Source: Stercorarius parasiticus (Eukaryota; Chordata; Aves; Charadriiformes; Stercorariidae). Taken from it: DNA of 64,000 nucleotides. Location: positions 89,998 through 153,997 of the forward strand of contig VWZL01000187.1 in assembly GCA_013396915.1 (NCBI GenBank), given 5' to 3'. Under the pieces are notes generated by a model that was given only the letters and a program-made list of their open reading frames with translations, ran no database searches and was not told where the DNA came from. Made by a program: the position numbers and the translations under genes. Of the stretch, positions 1 through 12,710 are shown piece by piece. Position 1 is the stretch's first letter, and each line of letters begins with the position of its first letter.

Positions 1-682
1 GCAGGGTGCTCCTCTGCTGTTGTCTGTCTCGCTCATCCTCCAGCACATCCCAGGGATTGCAATAAGCCCCAGTGGTGGACCACGGCCCCGCCTCCAGTGA
101 AGGGCTGGGGGGCAGTCTGGGGGCCCTGCATTCCTTGCAGCAGTGGTGGAAGCTGAGGGCGAGGGCCAGCCCCCCCAAGATCTCCAGGCAGCTTCCCAGG
201 TAGCTCAGCACCAAGCCATAGCCTGCAACGAGCGTGCCCCCAGCCGGTGCAGGCAGTGTCCACAGCTCGTGGGTGTACCAGGAGGCAGGCACAAGGCTCA
301 GTAGCCCTGAGAGGAGCAGCATAAGCCCTGCCACGCCAGCCAGCAGGTGCCGTGGCTCCTTCTGCCAGCAGCGAACCCCTAGGGCAGCCACCACCAAGCC
401 CAGGAGGGTGAGCGCCAGCGAGGTGGGCATCATCCCTTGAGCCACCCGCACGGGCACCTGCTCAAAGTAGGCCAGCTCATCAGCCTGCCCACAGAGGCGG
501 TCATGGGTGCTCTGCTGCTCTGTGCATATGTCCCAGATGCCCTGCTCCAAGACAAAGTCAATGGGCTGGTTGGACATGTGGCTCACCTGCCTCCAGCTGG
601 GTGCCACCGTGCCTGTGAAGGTCAGCAGGATCCCGCAGTGGCACAGCACCATCCCCACGATCATCGCTGTCGGCGTCCGCAT
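1..682 (-). CDS. CLDN23: Claudin-23, 5' part of single-exon gene, cut by window edge
   Basis: The minus strand reads open from an ATG at 682 to the left edge: 227 complete codons and no stop. The protein has the claudin layout: TM1 at about residues 7-27, a large extracellular loop with the signature W30, G48-I-W50, C53 and C64, TM2 about 87-104, TM3 about 113-135, TM4 about 148-178, then a cytoplasmic tail that runs off the window. The N-terminus MRTP and the paired Cys after TM4 agree with CLDN23; human CLDN23 is about 292 residues, so roughly 65 tail residues are missing here. Claudins are tight-junction membrane proteins that control paracellular permeability. The start is chosen by alignment to the family and has A at -3; the frame stays open for at least 70 codons upstream without recognisable similarity. 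CLDN23 is divergent from PRAG1, as in human. Confidence 0.93.
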   Translation of the reverse strand, partial: MRTPTAMIVGMVLCHCGILLTFTGTVAPSWRQVSHMSNQPIDFVLEQGIWDICTEQQSTHDRLCGQADELAYFEQVPVRVAQGMMPTSLALTLLGLVVAALGVRCWQKEPRHLLAGVAGLMLLLSGLLSLVPASWYTHELWTLPAPAGGTLVAGYGLVLSYLGSCLEILGGLALALSFHHCCKECRAPRLPPSPSLEAGPWSTTGAYCNPWDVLEDERDRQQQRSTL

Positions 683-1120
683 GCTGGAGAGGTAGGTGAC
701 AAAGGCTCCAGTGCGGGTCTCCAACTCCTGTTCCTGCTTGTCAGAGCCAGAGAGCTCCGGGGGGAGCGGAGGCTCGCTGCTGCCGCACGTCACCTGGGCA
801 GAAGAGGTGGCACTGGTGCCCCAGGGCTGCTCGGTGCGGGCAGGGCTACCCCGCGGCAGGGCGGTAGTCCCAGCGCCCCCCGTACGGTGGGCAGCCGGCG
901 GAGCCGGGAGCCGGAGCACAGCCCGGCTGTGCTCAGGGATGCGGGGAGGTGCCAGCGGCAGGAGGAAGTGTAGACAGGCAGGAGCAGCGCAGGCAGGGCT
1001 GGCCGGCGCAGGCAGGAGCCCGGCACAGGCAGGGCTGGGGTGCGGGAGCCTGCGGGAACTACCGAAGCTCCGGCCCCGGCTGTCCCCACGCAGGGAGCAG
1101 TGGCTGGGATGCCAGGGACA
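683..1120 (-). promoter_or_regulatory. GC-rich upstream/5'UTR region of CLDN23
   Basis: About 440 bases immediately upstream of the CLDN23 start are strongly GC-rich, unlike the AT-rich DNA that follows at about 1,225-1,320. This is where the 5'UTR and core promoter of the minus-strand claudin gene are expected. I see no convincing TATA box. The assignment is by position and composition only. Confidence 0.45.
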
Positions 1121-4100
1121 CTCAGCTGTCCCCGGGCTGCAGGTGGCACTGGGACATCTCAGTGTCACCCTGGGGCTTGGCAGCACTTGGTCCCTGCTCC
1201 TCCCTGATGGGGAAGCACAGGACCCTGTTATGGCTTGCTTAATTAAACTGACTGTGAACTTATTTTACTATCAATCAACTGAATTAATTTATAAAAGTCA
1301 TTAATTAAGGTGAAATACTAGCATCTCTCGGAGTTCGTAAGGACTCTGTGGTCCTCCCCAGGCCCAGGAGACCTTCCCAGGCCCTAGCCTTCATCTTCTC
1401 ACTCTTCATCCCAGCAAGTATCTCCCTGTCCTTCAGGCACTGCTCCTCAGCTTGGCCCTGCTCTTCGCTTCCCAGGCTGCGCTCAGAGTCCACTCGCAGG
1501 CGCAGCAGCCTGGCTCTTGGAGGGAAAAGTCCCTGGGATGTCCACTGAAACAGGTATGGGAAGTCACCACGTTTGAGAACCCCTATGTGGCGTTTTGAGC
1601 CCCAAAAAGCACTGGTCTTGGGCCTCTCCGAATTTCCCTGAATTTCTGCCTGTCGCACTGAGCCCAAAAGAGGGCAGCATTCCCTGTAGATTAATTTGGG
1701 ATGGGCAACCCCAGCTGATCAGGAGGGCTGGCTGCAGGTGTGCCCCACAGCATCTTTGCACTGCTGGTTTCGTGCAGCTGGGTGGGCCCGTGCTGGACCA
1801 GCTGCTCCCTGGCTCCCTTCCCCATTCCTCCATCCTACAGCTATTTCCCTGTGTACCCCCGAAGTCCTTCTGTTCTGTGAGTGCCAGATCACTTCAAGGA
1901 TGGCTAGTGGAGCTGTTGATCACTGGATCTCAGCCCAGATGGAAGGGAGGGGTGGGTTGGACTCAGCCAGGGGCTCATGTCCCCTGCCACGTCTGCAGGG
2001 CAGCAATGCTGATAGCTAGCTCTCTGTAGCTCCAGGCTGGGGACACCTGGCTTTGTCACATGCGGCTAGTAGTTTGCTAAAATTTAGCACTCCTCAGCTG
2101 AGAAAGTAAGCTAGGGGTTGCTGTTCCTCTTTCTGTCCCATGAACTTTTTTAAGTTTTTCCTGCTGCTCCAGCCGTTGGCCCCATGCCAGGCCACCCATT
2201 AGTGCCTTTGGAGCTGTGGGTCCAACCAACATACCACATGCTGCCTGGCTGGTGTGTTGCCTGAGGCTGCCTTCTGCTGTGGGACCCCCACCCCTGACAG
2301 GAACAGGTGCTGAAAGAGCCTGAAATCTTCTAGTCCTGGCCCTCACAGAAGGCTGTATTTTCTTTTACATTTGGACATGAGGTGGAGGTTGGCTGTGAGA
2401 AGACAGTTCTCCTGGGGGAGAGGGAGGCAGAGTGAAAGGGCTGGTAGTGAGCTGAGTGGCACAGTGAGCCTGAATGCCATGGATGAGGGCCTGTCAGTGC
2501 CGTCTGGCGGCTCCTCCTGAGCTCAGGAGCTTTTTACTGTGGTGACAAAGCACAGCTCGGTGGCAATGCTGGCAAGTAAAGCAGTGGTCACCTATGGACC
2601 AGCCAGACCGAGCTGTAGCTGTGTGCAGGTGGGAACAAGCCTGAGCCCTGCGTGGCTGGCCAGGGCTTTGCTCCCTGTCCCACATGTGCGGGTGGGGCGT
2701 GCTCCAGCCCTGCTGGAAAGGCAGAAATTCCGCATCTTGTCGGATTTGCCCACGTTTTTAGCAGACAGGTCAAGAAACCTAGAGGCCTGCTGCTTGGGAT
2801 GCAAGGGATGCCACAGGAAACCCCACTCCGGGCTTTGCAGTGCCTGTCCTAGGGTGCCTCTCCCTGCAGCACCTTCCTTCTCCTCTCATCTGCCCCTCCA
2901 GAGATTCTCTGCCCCTCGCTCCCACAGGCTTGGGTCTGGGAGGCAGCCATTTCTTGGATCTGCAGCGTCAAGCAGAAGTTGGGTGCTGGGAGCCTCGCAA
3001 TTAAGCGTCGGGGTCAAGTTTAACAACTTAGGCCTTTCCAATTTATTAATAGTGCCCAGGAGGATGCATGTGCCCTTTGCGCTGGTGCCCAGGCTCCTGA
3101 TTGCAGGGCAACAATAAACAGATCAGGTGATGTGGCCCTGAGGCTGGATGACCTGCCCTGAGCAAGCTCGGGGAAGGAAACGGGATTAACAGAGCTATTT
3201 CCTGATGCCACAAAGTTATAGATTGTTCATTTCTTCCCTTTTACTTTCTAATGAGGTGGTATGAAAAGCAACTCAAAGGAGAGCCTGGCCCTTTCCAAGC
3301 TCTGGGGAAGCATTTAAAGCCATCTGGTCTTAGAGATAAAATGGTATGCCTGAAACTGCCTTCCTTTCCACATTTCCCTAGCTGCTGGGTGGAGAGCCAC
3401 CTTACTTGGTGTTTCCTACTTCTCCAAGGCTGTGACTAAGTTTTTTCTACTTTGGCAAAGTCATCTCTTCAAGAAAGTGATGGAAACTTTATCCAGGTTC
3501 AGTTGGCTCGCATTTTATTATTTTTTAACCCCCCTTTGTAAATCGGAGGAGCAGCAGAAGGCCTTGAGCTAACTGTAACTGGAAAAGATCCAGGGCAGGA
3601 TGGTCAGAACTTGAGATCGATTCCAAGGGGAAAAAAAAATTAAAAAATCCATGATGGGCTATTGAGTGTCAGGTTGCTGCTTCCAGCCTCAGATACCCCA
3701 CGTCATTGAAGGCTGGGAGTGCATTCAAGCAATATTGTTGCGTTCAGTCTGTTCCCTGCCTCCCTATTTGTCTGCTTCCAGACACTGGTGGTGACAGGAC
3801 ACCTGACTGGACAAATACTAGTGTCTCTTAGGTGACAGTGGCTCAGTGTAGGATCAGCGAGGATCGGACTAGTGGCTTTTGGGTTACACCATTGTCACAC
3901 CAACTGAGCAGAGTTTGGTGTAACAGATGGGCTTTCCCTGATGCCAGAATTGGCCACAGTTGGGGAACACACGCACACAACAGTCTCCAAAGCTTCCTCT
4001 GGGATCCTTAGTCTGATCCAGAATACCGGCTCCAGCTGAGCTTTCAAAAAGTGGCTCCGGAGAGAAGAAGGTAGCTTCACTGCACAAAGGCAGCTCTGCC

Positions 4101-7100
4101 CCTGTGCTGTCTGCTGAGTTTGTGACACTGAGACCGGGGAGGAATCATGTGTTTGTGAGGGTGTTAGTCTGACCCCCTTCCCATTGCAACTACGAGGCTT
4201 GTCCTCAGCAGCAGCAGGATCTCTCGGCATCCTGTTTGCCATGCAGGGAAGAGCCGGGGCCGGGGCTGTTTAGCAGAAGCCTGCAGCTGGTAATTCCTGT
4301 TTACATCCCACTGACCCTGGGGCTTCGCCTGCGTTGCATACAGCAAGATCCCCTCCCATACCACCACACTGCCTGCATGTCCTGCACATTATATTGTACC
4401 CCACTGCTTCTCAGGTTCAAAGTGGCCTCGGCCCACACTGCACACCGAGCCACGTGTCAGTCAGGTCTGCGGACATGGAAAATGAGAGTGCATGTGCTGT
4501 GCTTCCCTGCGCTGCCCTGTGTCTGGCAGGTGCCCAGCAGGCACGACACTCGACGCTGGCTGTGTGCCCTTTGCCCTCTCTCTCACTTTAGGAGGATCCA
4601 CTTTGCAGAGCCTGGCAGCCCCCTGTGTCCTGCCTGCTGTAGGAGATGGGGACTGGCTTGGAACAGCACCTGGGGGCTCTTGGGGGTGTTGTAATTTCCT
4701 CTGGTCTAGCCCCTTGGACAGGTCCTCTAGCCACCTGTGTTTGCCTCTGTTGAAACCCTGAATCCCTGCAGTCTGGGAGCAAAGCGGGATGGCTCGAACA
4801 GCCCGTGCTGGGTTTTTTAGCATTAGACCTGATTGTCTAAGCCTCTCCTCAGTCTCTATCATACAGGAAAGTCTCATAAGGCAGGTGTCAGGGTTGAAGG
4901 ATTTGGCTCTGATCATTCCATTTTGCTGCCGTTTCTTCTAGAATTTGGAGTGGGAGAGTTTCTAAGAGTGCGAAATGACGGTTCCCTATTGATGACTCCT
5001 TGCTTTCAAGCCACGGCCCAGGAAGTGTGAGTGCAGCCGGGACACGCTCTGCATTGTGCAAACAGCTGCAGCTGCAATGGGCTTCTCTCAGACCAGCTCC
5101 CCGTTTCCTCCCTCGACGGACACACTACTGTCTTTGTCCCTGCCAGGAGGCCAAGGACAAGCCCCCAGGCACGACAGGGTCTGCAGTCCCCCTTGCTAGC
5201 TGAGTGTGGAACAGACGTCTGTGTGTCCTCCCCAGAGCACAGGCAGTTGTGGTCGGCACCCAGTGTGCAGCTCCATGCCCCAGCTCTCTAGCTGTCAGGG
5301 CGTGACTTCTGCAAGCAGATTTATTTGGCTTCCATTTGCCTGTTGACCTGCTACCCTCAGACTGGCCATGGTGGTGACAGCAGCCCCAAGGATGCACTTT
5401 AGAAGGGTTATCGGAGACCAGGGGATGTGTTGGGTGTGCAAGGGCTTGCAGGCCCTGTGCTGGCAGGTCCCACGCTGGGGCTGGGACCCAGCAGTGGCTT
5501 ATCATACTCAGTCCTGTGGCCCATAGGAGCCTTGGCTGTTCCCCCTGCTCAAAAGTCAACGTGATGGAGCCGCATACACCCGTGCAATTTGGGAGCAGCA
5601 TCCTGTAATGCCTGCAGGGAGCAGTAAATCTATCAGTGAGCACTGAGGTTGTTGCCGCTCTGTTTCTGCAGCCCAGCTGTGACTGAATTCTATTCAGACT
5701 AGATCCTGGGAATGAGTTGTTGAAAGCCTTGTTAGATGCCCCCCAGGTATTCACTCAGCCGTTAAACTCCCTCACTTCCAAACTGCTTCACTTAGACTTG
5801 CCAGATTGCCCAGTGCTGCTTATGAGTCTGCTTTCAGTTCAGAGAATGATATAAAAAGCGTTTTTGCAGCTCTATCTATTTTTGTCTGACTTGATCCTGA
5901 AATGGTTGAGAGTGGTTTGGACATGAAGCTCTGCTGCTGGGTTTTGGAGGTGCAGCCCTTTTCAGACAGGGAGAAGAGAGCAGTCTGGCTGTGGAAATTG
6001 CATGTTTGTCCAGTTCTTGGGCCACAGAGCTTGGGAGCTAAAGGGCAATGCCAGTGCCTGTGGGTGCAGAGCATGTTGCAACTGGCAAGGCAAAAGCAGC
6101 GCTTCATGTTGGGGTTCATCTGGTTACTGTAAATGTGACTCATCTGCACGTACGTGATCTCTTGTTAGGCTGAAAGGCCTGAAACCAAAGCGCAGGTGGC
6201 TTATGACTGTGCCTTTAGGCATTTTCTAGCAGTTCGGTCAGCTTTGTGGGTCAAACCACTGGACATATGGCCAAGGCCGCAGGAGGAAAGACCTGCTTAA
6301 ACCTTTCCTTTGGAGAAAGCCCTGGGCGGGAGACAGCTGTGTCCCATGCCTGTTCTGGGGACTGAGAAACAGTGGGACCTCTAGTCTATGGGAATTTTAT
6401 TCCAATAGCGGACAGGATGAGAACATTGGTGGGATGATATCTCTGTCTTGAGAACAGGAAATTCTCCCACTGTATTTGTGAACTATGTGGACATTTTGGA
6501 TGGAAGGATAGTTGCGTCTAGCTCCCATGTTACTTGCTGGTGAACAGACTGCTGAGTTTTGCTCCACAGGAGGATCCTGTCCCCTTTGGAGGAAGGCACA
6601 GGACTCTTCCAGGTTAGTCAGAGGAATCTTGCAAATGAAAGGAAAATGCTTTTATTCTTGGCAAAGTGTCAAATCCACGCAGTAAAGCCTGCCTTCCATG
6701 TGCCTGATACCATCAACACATATTTTGAGGCAGTCAGTACATCAGTAGAGACAAAACTAATTGGTTTTGGCACGGAAAGGCCAGTGAAATCACCAGCCAC
6801 AGACAATGTGAAGCATAGGTACAAGCAGAGCAGGATTAGTCTTGTGCCTTCCCTTTTATACCAAGGTAAAAAAATCACCCCTCTAGACCTGTGCCCTGTG
6901 GTTGTGCCAGCATCTGCTTCTTTCTAGCCTTGTGTCCCCTTGGGGAGGACAACAGGCAACGCTTGCAATCCCAGAGTGGTGTGTGCTGCCTGGACCTGTT
7001 ATTTGAATGTTCAAACACACATGCTTGGCCGAAAAGCCACTGACCTACGGCCTGGGATGGGGGTGACAGTGTGTGAGGGGGAATATCACCATTCACTATG

Positions 7101-10100
7101 GTTCCTAACCTCTCATACTAATAATTCACTAAGTAAATGGCATTGCTGGTAGCCCTATCTGGAGGACTTTTTGCTGCTGAATTTCAAAGGCTGCTGCTAA
7201 ATCATCAAGGTAAGAAAGTTCTTTATGACATGTCACAGAATTCTACTCTTTACCTAAAATGCCAGGCTGCTTCAAAGCTCCGAGAGACTGCTTTACTCCC
7301 AGAAGGATGCCCAGTGTGCCACAGCCTGTGTGAAGTGCCTGGCAGGACTTACTGCTCATATGAGGTACAGGATTGCCTGTTGGTTGGCCCTGGAATGTAC
7401 TAGGTGCCCTCACTCAGAGACTGGGGGGCTTAATACTGGTGACAGTGGGAAGCTGTCATAGGGGTGGATGGGATTTTGGACAGCTGAGAAAGTATGGAGG
7501 GCTGCAGGATGGTGGTCTTTCCTCCAGGATGGGGTGGCCTGATCATTCTTGCCCTGGGACATAGATGATTTTTCTACTGGTGGTATTGTCTTGTGCTCCA
7601 CTCAAATGGGACTTTCTCACTGATCTGGCTGTGGTGGCCAAGTATTTGCAGGCTGCTGCAGGTCTGCCCTTCTCTGGAGGTGTCCAGGACAGGCTGCCAC
7701 TCACTGGCCACAGCAACCTTCAAGAATCATCTCCCTCTCAAAGCAGGCAAACTTGCAGGCCACGTGGAAGCTTGGTACCCAACACTATTCCCAGCTTGGT
7801 GGAGTTTCATTAAGGCTAAGCTGTAATGAGAGTGGCTGGCCCTGGCTAGCTGCTTGTCCCCACCACCCTTGCCTCTGCCAGGCACTTGGGCAGGAAGCAC
7901 AGGGCAGTTAGACATAGCAGTCACGGGCAGGGTAAAGCTAGGGTGAACTAAGTATGAATCCCCCTGTGCACCAATTTGGTCCCTGACACTTGTTCAGTGA
8001 TGGGAATAGAATTGTAAATATCCTTAAAGCCTGTGACGTGTCCCCGTCTCCACCACAAGAGGAAGGCTTGCTTCCAGCATGCTCCCCTGCCTGGTTTGTG
8101 GCCTGTGTCATCCCATGTCCCTTTCTTTCGGTTGGATTGATCAGATTTCAAAGCATTTCACACCTGACTTGATTGAATTTCATCTGACTGATGTCAAGTC
8201 CTGTCTTCACCAGGTCTTTAAGGTCATCTGATGAATCTACTTTCTGGCATTCCTCTGGTCTTGTTTTCTTTAACATTATCTGCAATATTTCTAAGGCAGT
8301 GCAGCATGTCTTCTAGCCCACATTATGCAAGCATTGAATAATACCAAAGCTAGGACCATTTTCCTGCTGTTCCTTTGCGTATATGTCCTTCTAGTTTGAC
8401 CATAAGCCATGAATAGCTTTTGCCACCAGATGAAGGTGCTATTTTTGCACTGATTTTACATCCATCTTTCATCTAGATGTTATTTCACTTCTGACAAGAA
8501 GTCTGACTGGTATAACACAAAGTCCTCTATGGAGGTCAAAATTATCACATCTGCTGCTGCTCTTTATCTGCCAAATCTTTGAGAGAGGAAATTTAAATGG
8601 TTTGGTATAAAATAGTTCTTAAGAAATACCACTTGTCCACTTCTCAGCCCCCGTATTAACGCCTTGGTGCCTCTGAATAAATCCTTTGTGCATGTTGATT
8701 TTCCAGGCATTGAATTATGGATCTATAACTTGACTTCAAGCCTTTTAAACAGGATGCTGTGTTCATTCTGTGCCATTTCCTTGGTTCCACTCCAGCCCTT
8801 CAGCAGTTCTTGGAGAGCGTGGCTTGGGAACTGGAGGCAGCTCCTCCTCTGATAATGAGTGTTGCTGTAGCTCATACACATTTCACCTAGCTGAAAGTTC
8901 ATGAACCTCTTATTTCGTAATCCTGGCCCATTTCCCGACCCCTTTTCTGTTCATCGTCATGGCTAAATGCCGGGGCAAGAGTTTGGCTTGTAGGTGCCTA
9001 AGAGAGACACTGCGAAGTCTCAGCTAGTTATCTTTTTATCTTGGTGGTTTGTGGAGGGTAATTGATCCCTTCAGTGAGTTATTCACCACTAGATTCAACT
9101 TTATGGAAAAGCTAAATGCAAGAAAGGCAGCAGAGTCATCAGTTTCTTACATTTGCTTTCCTCAAAAGAACAACAGTGATGGTCTCACCCGCACCTTGGT
9201 CCTTCCTTTTGACCCTCCTACAGTTGCTTCTCGTGTCCATCGCTAGCTTTTCGGCACAGAAGCTACCTTCTCACTGGTAAGCAATCATTGGCAAGGGAAA
9301 CACTGGAAGAGAGCTAGCCATTTCAGTCTAAGGCCACTGGCAAACTTTGAGCTTTGCTAATTCTCAGATCTTTCCTCTCCTCTTCTCTTTTCCTCTCCCC
9401 TCCCTTTTATAAAAAGCTGCTTGCAAGAAATTGTTCCTGCAGCACTGGGATTTCAGCCTGGACATTAGGAAAAAAAAATCTCCCCCAAGAGGAGAAGCAG
9501 CCCTGGGACAGGTCCTGAGAGTGGTCGTGGCTTGCCACCCTTGGGGCTTTCTGAGTGTTGGTTAGACAAAGCTGTCTGACCTGCATACGTGTTGCTCCAA
9601 GAGGGAGGTTGGACCAGAGAATGTGGAAGGCTCTTCCAGACAATGCTGCCATGGGTCTGTAAGAGAAAATATTCAATACATACCAAAGGTGGGTTATTCT
9701 CCTGCATTAGGGGCACTTCTGCATTGCACTTGGACGCAACAGTCCTTTCTTTTTCTTTGACCAGGTGTTAGTGTCCTGCAAAGTGGCCCCATATGACTCA
9801 TATGTACAATGGAAACACAGCGCATGCAGGAGAGCCGACCTTGCATTCCTCCCTCAGGCCTGCCACTGCATTTGAAACAGCCTTACTGAAATGTCTGAAC
9901 TTGCAAGCTTGTTGCTGATCTTCCTGAGCACCAGAATTTGGGATTTAATAGCTAGGGCTGGGAATGCTTGTATCCTTTTCCATGGCTAGGACTGCCCTGG
10001 GTGCCGGTGCCCGTTCCATTGTTTTGCTGTCTTTGCTGCTACAGCAGTAATTAGGATAAGGTATAATTACAAAGTTTGCCCTGGGACATATACAAAGCCA

Positions 10101-12710
10101 CTAAGCTGCATTGTGAAGCTGTCTGTGTTTTCTGCTCCTTTTCATTCTGTGACAAATGCCTGACCTCTGGTTTAAAGTGAGAAGCTAGTGGTGATGTAGA
10201 TATGAGCTGGCATCGAGTTCCTTGCTCCCTCCTTCATCCGCCAGACCTTGCCATTCATCTGGCCTCTCCAAAGTAACCTGTGGGTACTCTAGGTGTCAAA
10301 TACTCTTGGCAGTTGTAGAGGCAAACAAATTATTGTAGCTTAGGTGCCTGGCGGAGAAACAAAGGCCAAAGAATCAGGAGGTGTGTCCTGGAGGCCAGCA
10401 TAAGATGGAAGAAAAGGCGCTCCCATCTTTTGGAGACACCCAGGATCATCCAGGCAGCACCAGTGAGACCTTATCTCTTGCTGCCTGGCACAGAGGACCC
10501 GCTGGACATGTTTTGGAGGATGGGGAGAAGGTATCACATACAGATGGCTCAGCCTGGCTCTTCTAGCCTTTCACACCAGTGCCTGCCTTTGGAGGATGGA
10601 GCAAGGGGCTTGCTCCCAAGGCACACCCCAAATCTGGCGGCAAAGAAGACCCAGTTTTTCCAGGAAGTTCACTGCAGGCCTTGGAAAGTAGTGGCAGTTT
10701 ACAGCTTGGTCCCTGAATAAACTCGGGCATGTCTTTGCTAACTATCACTGATATTCTTCCCTCGGCCCTCTGATTCACCCAGACCTACCTTGTTTTTGCA
10801 TGCCAGCAATGCCTCAGGACCTGGGCAGTTATCAGAAGACAATGAATCACCTCAAACATCCGCTAACTCATTCTGTAGGAGCTCGTCTTACTCACAGCAC
10901 AAATTCCAGCTCTCAGCTGCTCTGAAAATTTTCTACCTACAAAATATGCATCCACTCCCGGATGCATTTTGACCCATCTCAATGAGGGACACAGCTAGAA
11001 GACAAGGTCAGCAGCTGTAAAACCTCACACAGGAACCAAGTCTTTTCGTTCTATTCAGGAAGAGACCGGTACCTGTCCCTGATTCTTGTTTTTAGAGAAG
11101 GTGTGCTTTTTTATGGCAGAGGTTCCCTTTTGGTTCTGAGTTTTTCTGACATTACACCAGACAGAGTTTCACTTGGTAACTGGTGCTTCCAGCTCAACAA
11201 TGTGCCAGCAGGCTTGTCTTTGCAGGGCTGACCTTTCAGAGAGATGTTCAACTTGATGTCAGCTACAGCTGCAAAGCCAAACAGAATCTAGTTCTAATCC
11301 TGCTTTTTTTTTTTCTACCTTGGCTGGAGTTGCTCCTAGACTGCTCCATAAATCTTTGATAAAATACCAAGGGGGATGGGGCTTGTCTGGTGCTGCTCTT
11401 AGGAGGTCAAACCTTATCTTAGCAAAAACAGCCCCTGGGAAAGGGGATAGCACAGAAATATATGGTGTATCTTCCCACCCCTCTGTGGTTTTTTTTCTGC
11501 ACTACTCCAAGAGTCAGTTGGTACCAACACCAAGGTCCTGTGCCTGTTGCACATTACAGCCTGGCACAGTACCTTGGCATTTCAGCATTCCTGGCAGTGA
11601 TCAGACCAGTGTCTCCTGTCCCTGTGCTGTTTCAGTGGTGGTGGGACTCGCACCATGCCCTGCATGAGCCTTCTCGATAGGTGATACCCACCCTGGGACA
11701 GACGGTATTGCACTCTGCTTATAAACCAGTCTTCTCATCAGTGTTATTCTGATGTGCAGTGCCTTGTCTCATCCCTGCATGCTGTTTGTTGTCAGCTCTT
11801 ACTTTGTTTAGGCTGTGAATACACTCCACAGGGGAGCACCAACAGCCTGATGCAGTGCCTGAGAGAAAGAAAGAAAGATGAGACGTGTGAGGGACAGTAC
11901 AAGAAAGGTTGATAAATCCATGTATGCTGAAGAGGGCATGAGTGTCCGCTGCCTTTCCAACACAGGAACTAGGATCTAGAAAGTGTTGAATAAAGTTAGC
12001 AAGTGACAGGTTCAAACTAAGCAATAAGAGATGGTTCTTCCCCCAGGCCAGCGCACAGCTGCAGAATTACTTGCTGCAGGATGCTGCAGAGGGGCTCCCA
12101 CAATTTCTAGGCGCTCCAGGGGAAACTGGAGTTATTCATGGAAGTCTGAAAATGTTGAGTCCAAAGACACTTTGTCCCAAGAAACCCTGCAAGCTTGCTG
12201 GAGACCAGGAGACGTCTAGATGCCTGTGCTTTTTGGACACTGCTGGAGACATGATTATGACCTTCATGGACCTTGAGTGTTCTTAGGTAGGAACATTATT
12301 GTGGGCCCTGGAAGAGGTGCAACAGTATTATCAGGTGGTTGTGCTCCAAGAAATGGAAAGATTTGGTCATCTTGGGTTTGTGGCATAAATCTTTAGGAGT
12401 CCTGCATGGGTTTCAAGGGGGGGATCTGGTCAGCATGACTGTACCTTCTTGTACATGTATGTTTCTTTGTACTGAGTCCTTATCGATCACACCCTCTGTG
12501 CCAGGAAGCTTGTAAGGTGTTACAGACCTCAGGTCCCAAGAGGCTTTTTGGAGGTGCATCCTCCAGCCAAACTGGATTACAACATTCAACTGGTTCACTC
12601 TGTCACCTCATTTGGGGTGCTGTCCTCCCACTTAGTGGCTGTCCAGCAGCATTGTCTCAGCACAACTTGTTCCATGGCATAAGTGTACCCTCCTGTGAGG
12701 GGTTAGAGCT
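1121..12710. other. Intergenic DNA, no gene supported
   Basis: About 11.6 kb upstream of CLDN23. All open frames are short, lack recognisable domains and overlap on both strands, as expected by chance. Visible features are an AT-rich patch at about 1,238-1,310 with repeated TTAATTAA-type motifs and a polypyrimidine tract at 9,370-9,408. Nothing here can be called a gene, RNA gene or recognisable repeat. Confidence 0.6.
9370..9408 (+). repeat. Polypyrimidine (CT-rich) tract
   Basis: About 39 bases of almost pure C and T (runs of TCCTCT, CTTTTCC, CCCTCCC). This is low-complexity sequence; such mirror-like tracts can form triplex DNA, but no function is implied. Confidence 0.6.

Noticed and set aside
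9590..9660. GTTGGACCAGA motif resembling a CR1 tail
   Set aside because: Only about a dozen bases agree and the flanking CR1 sequence is absent.
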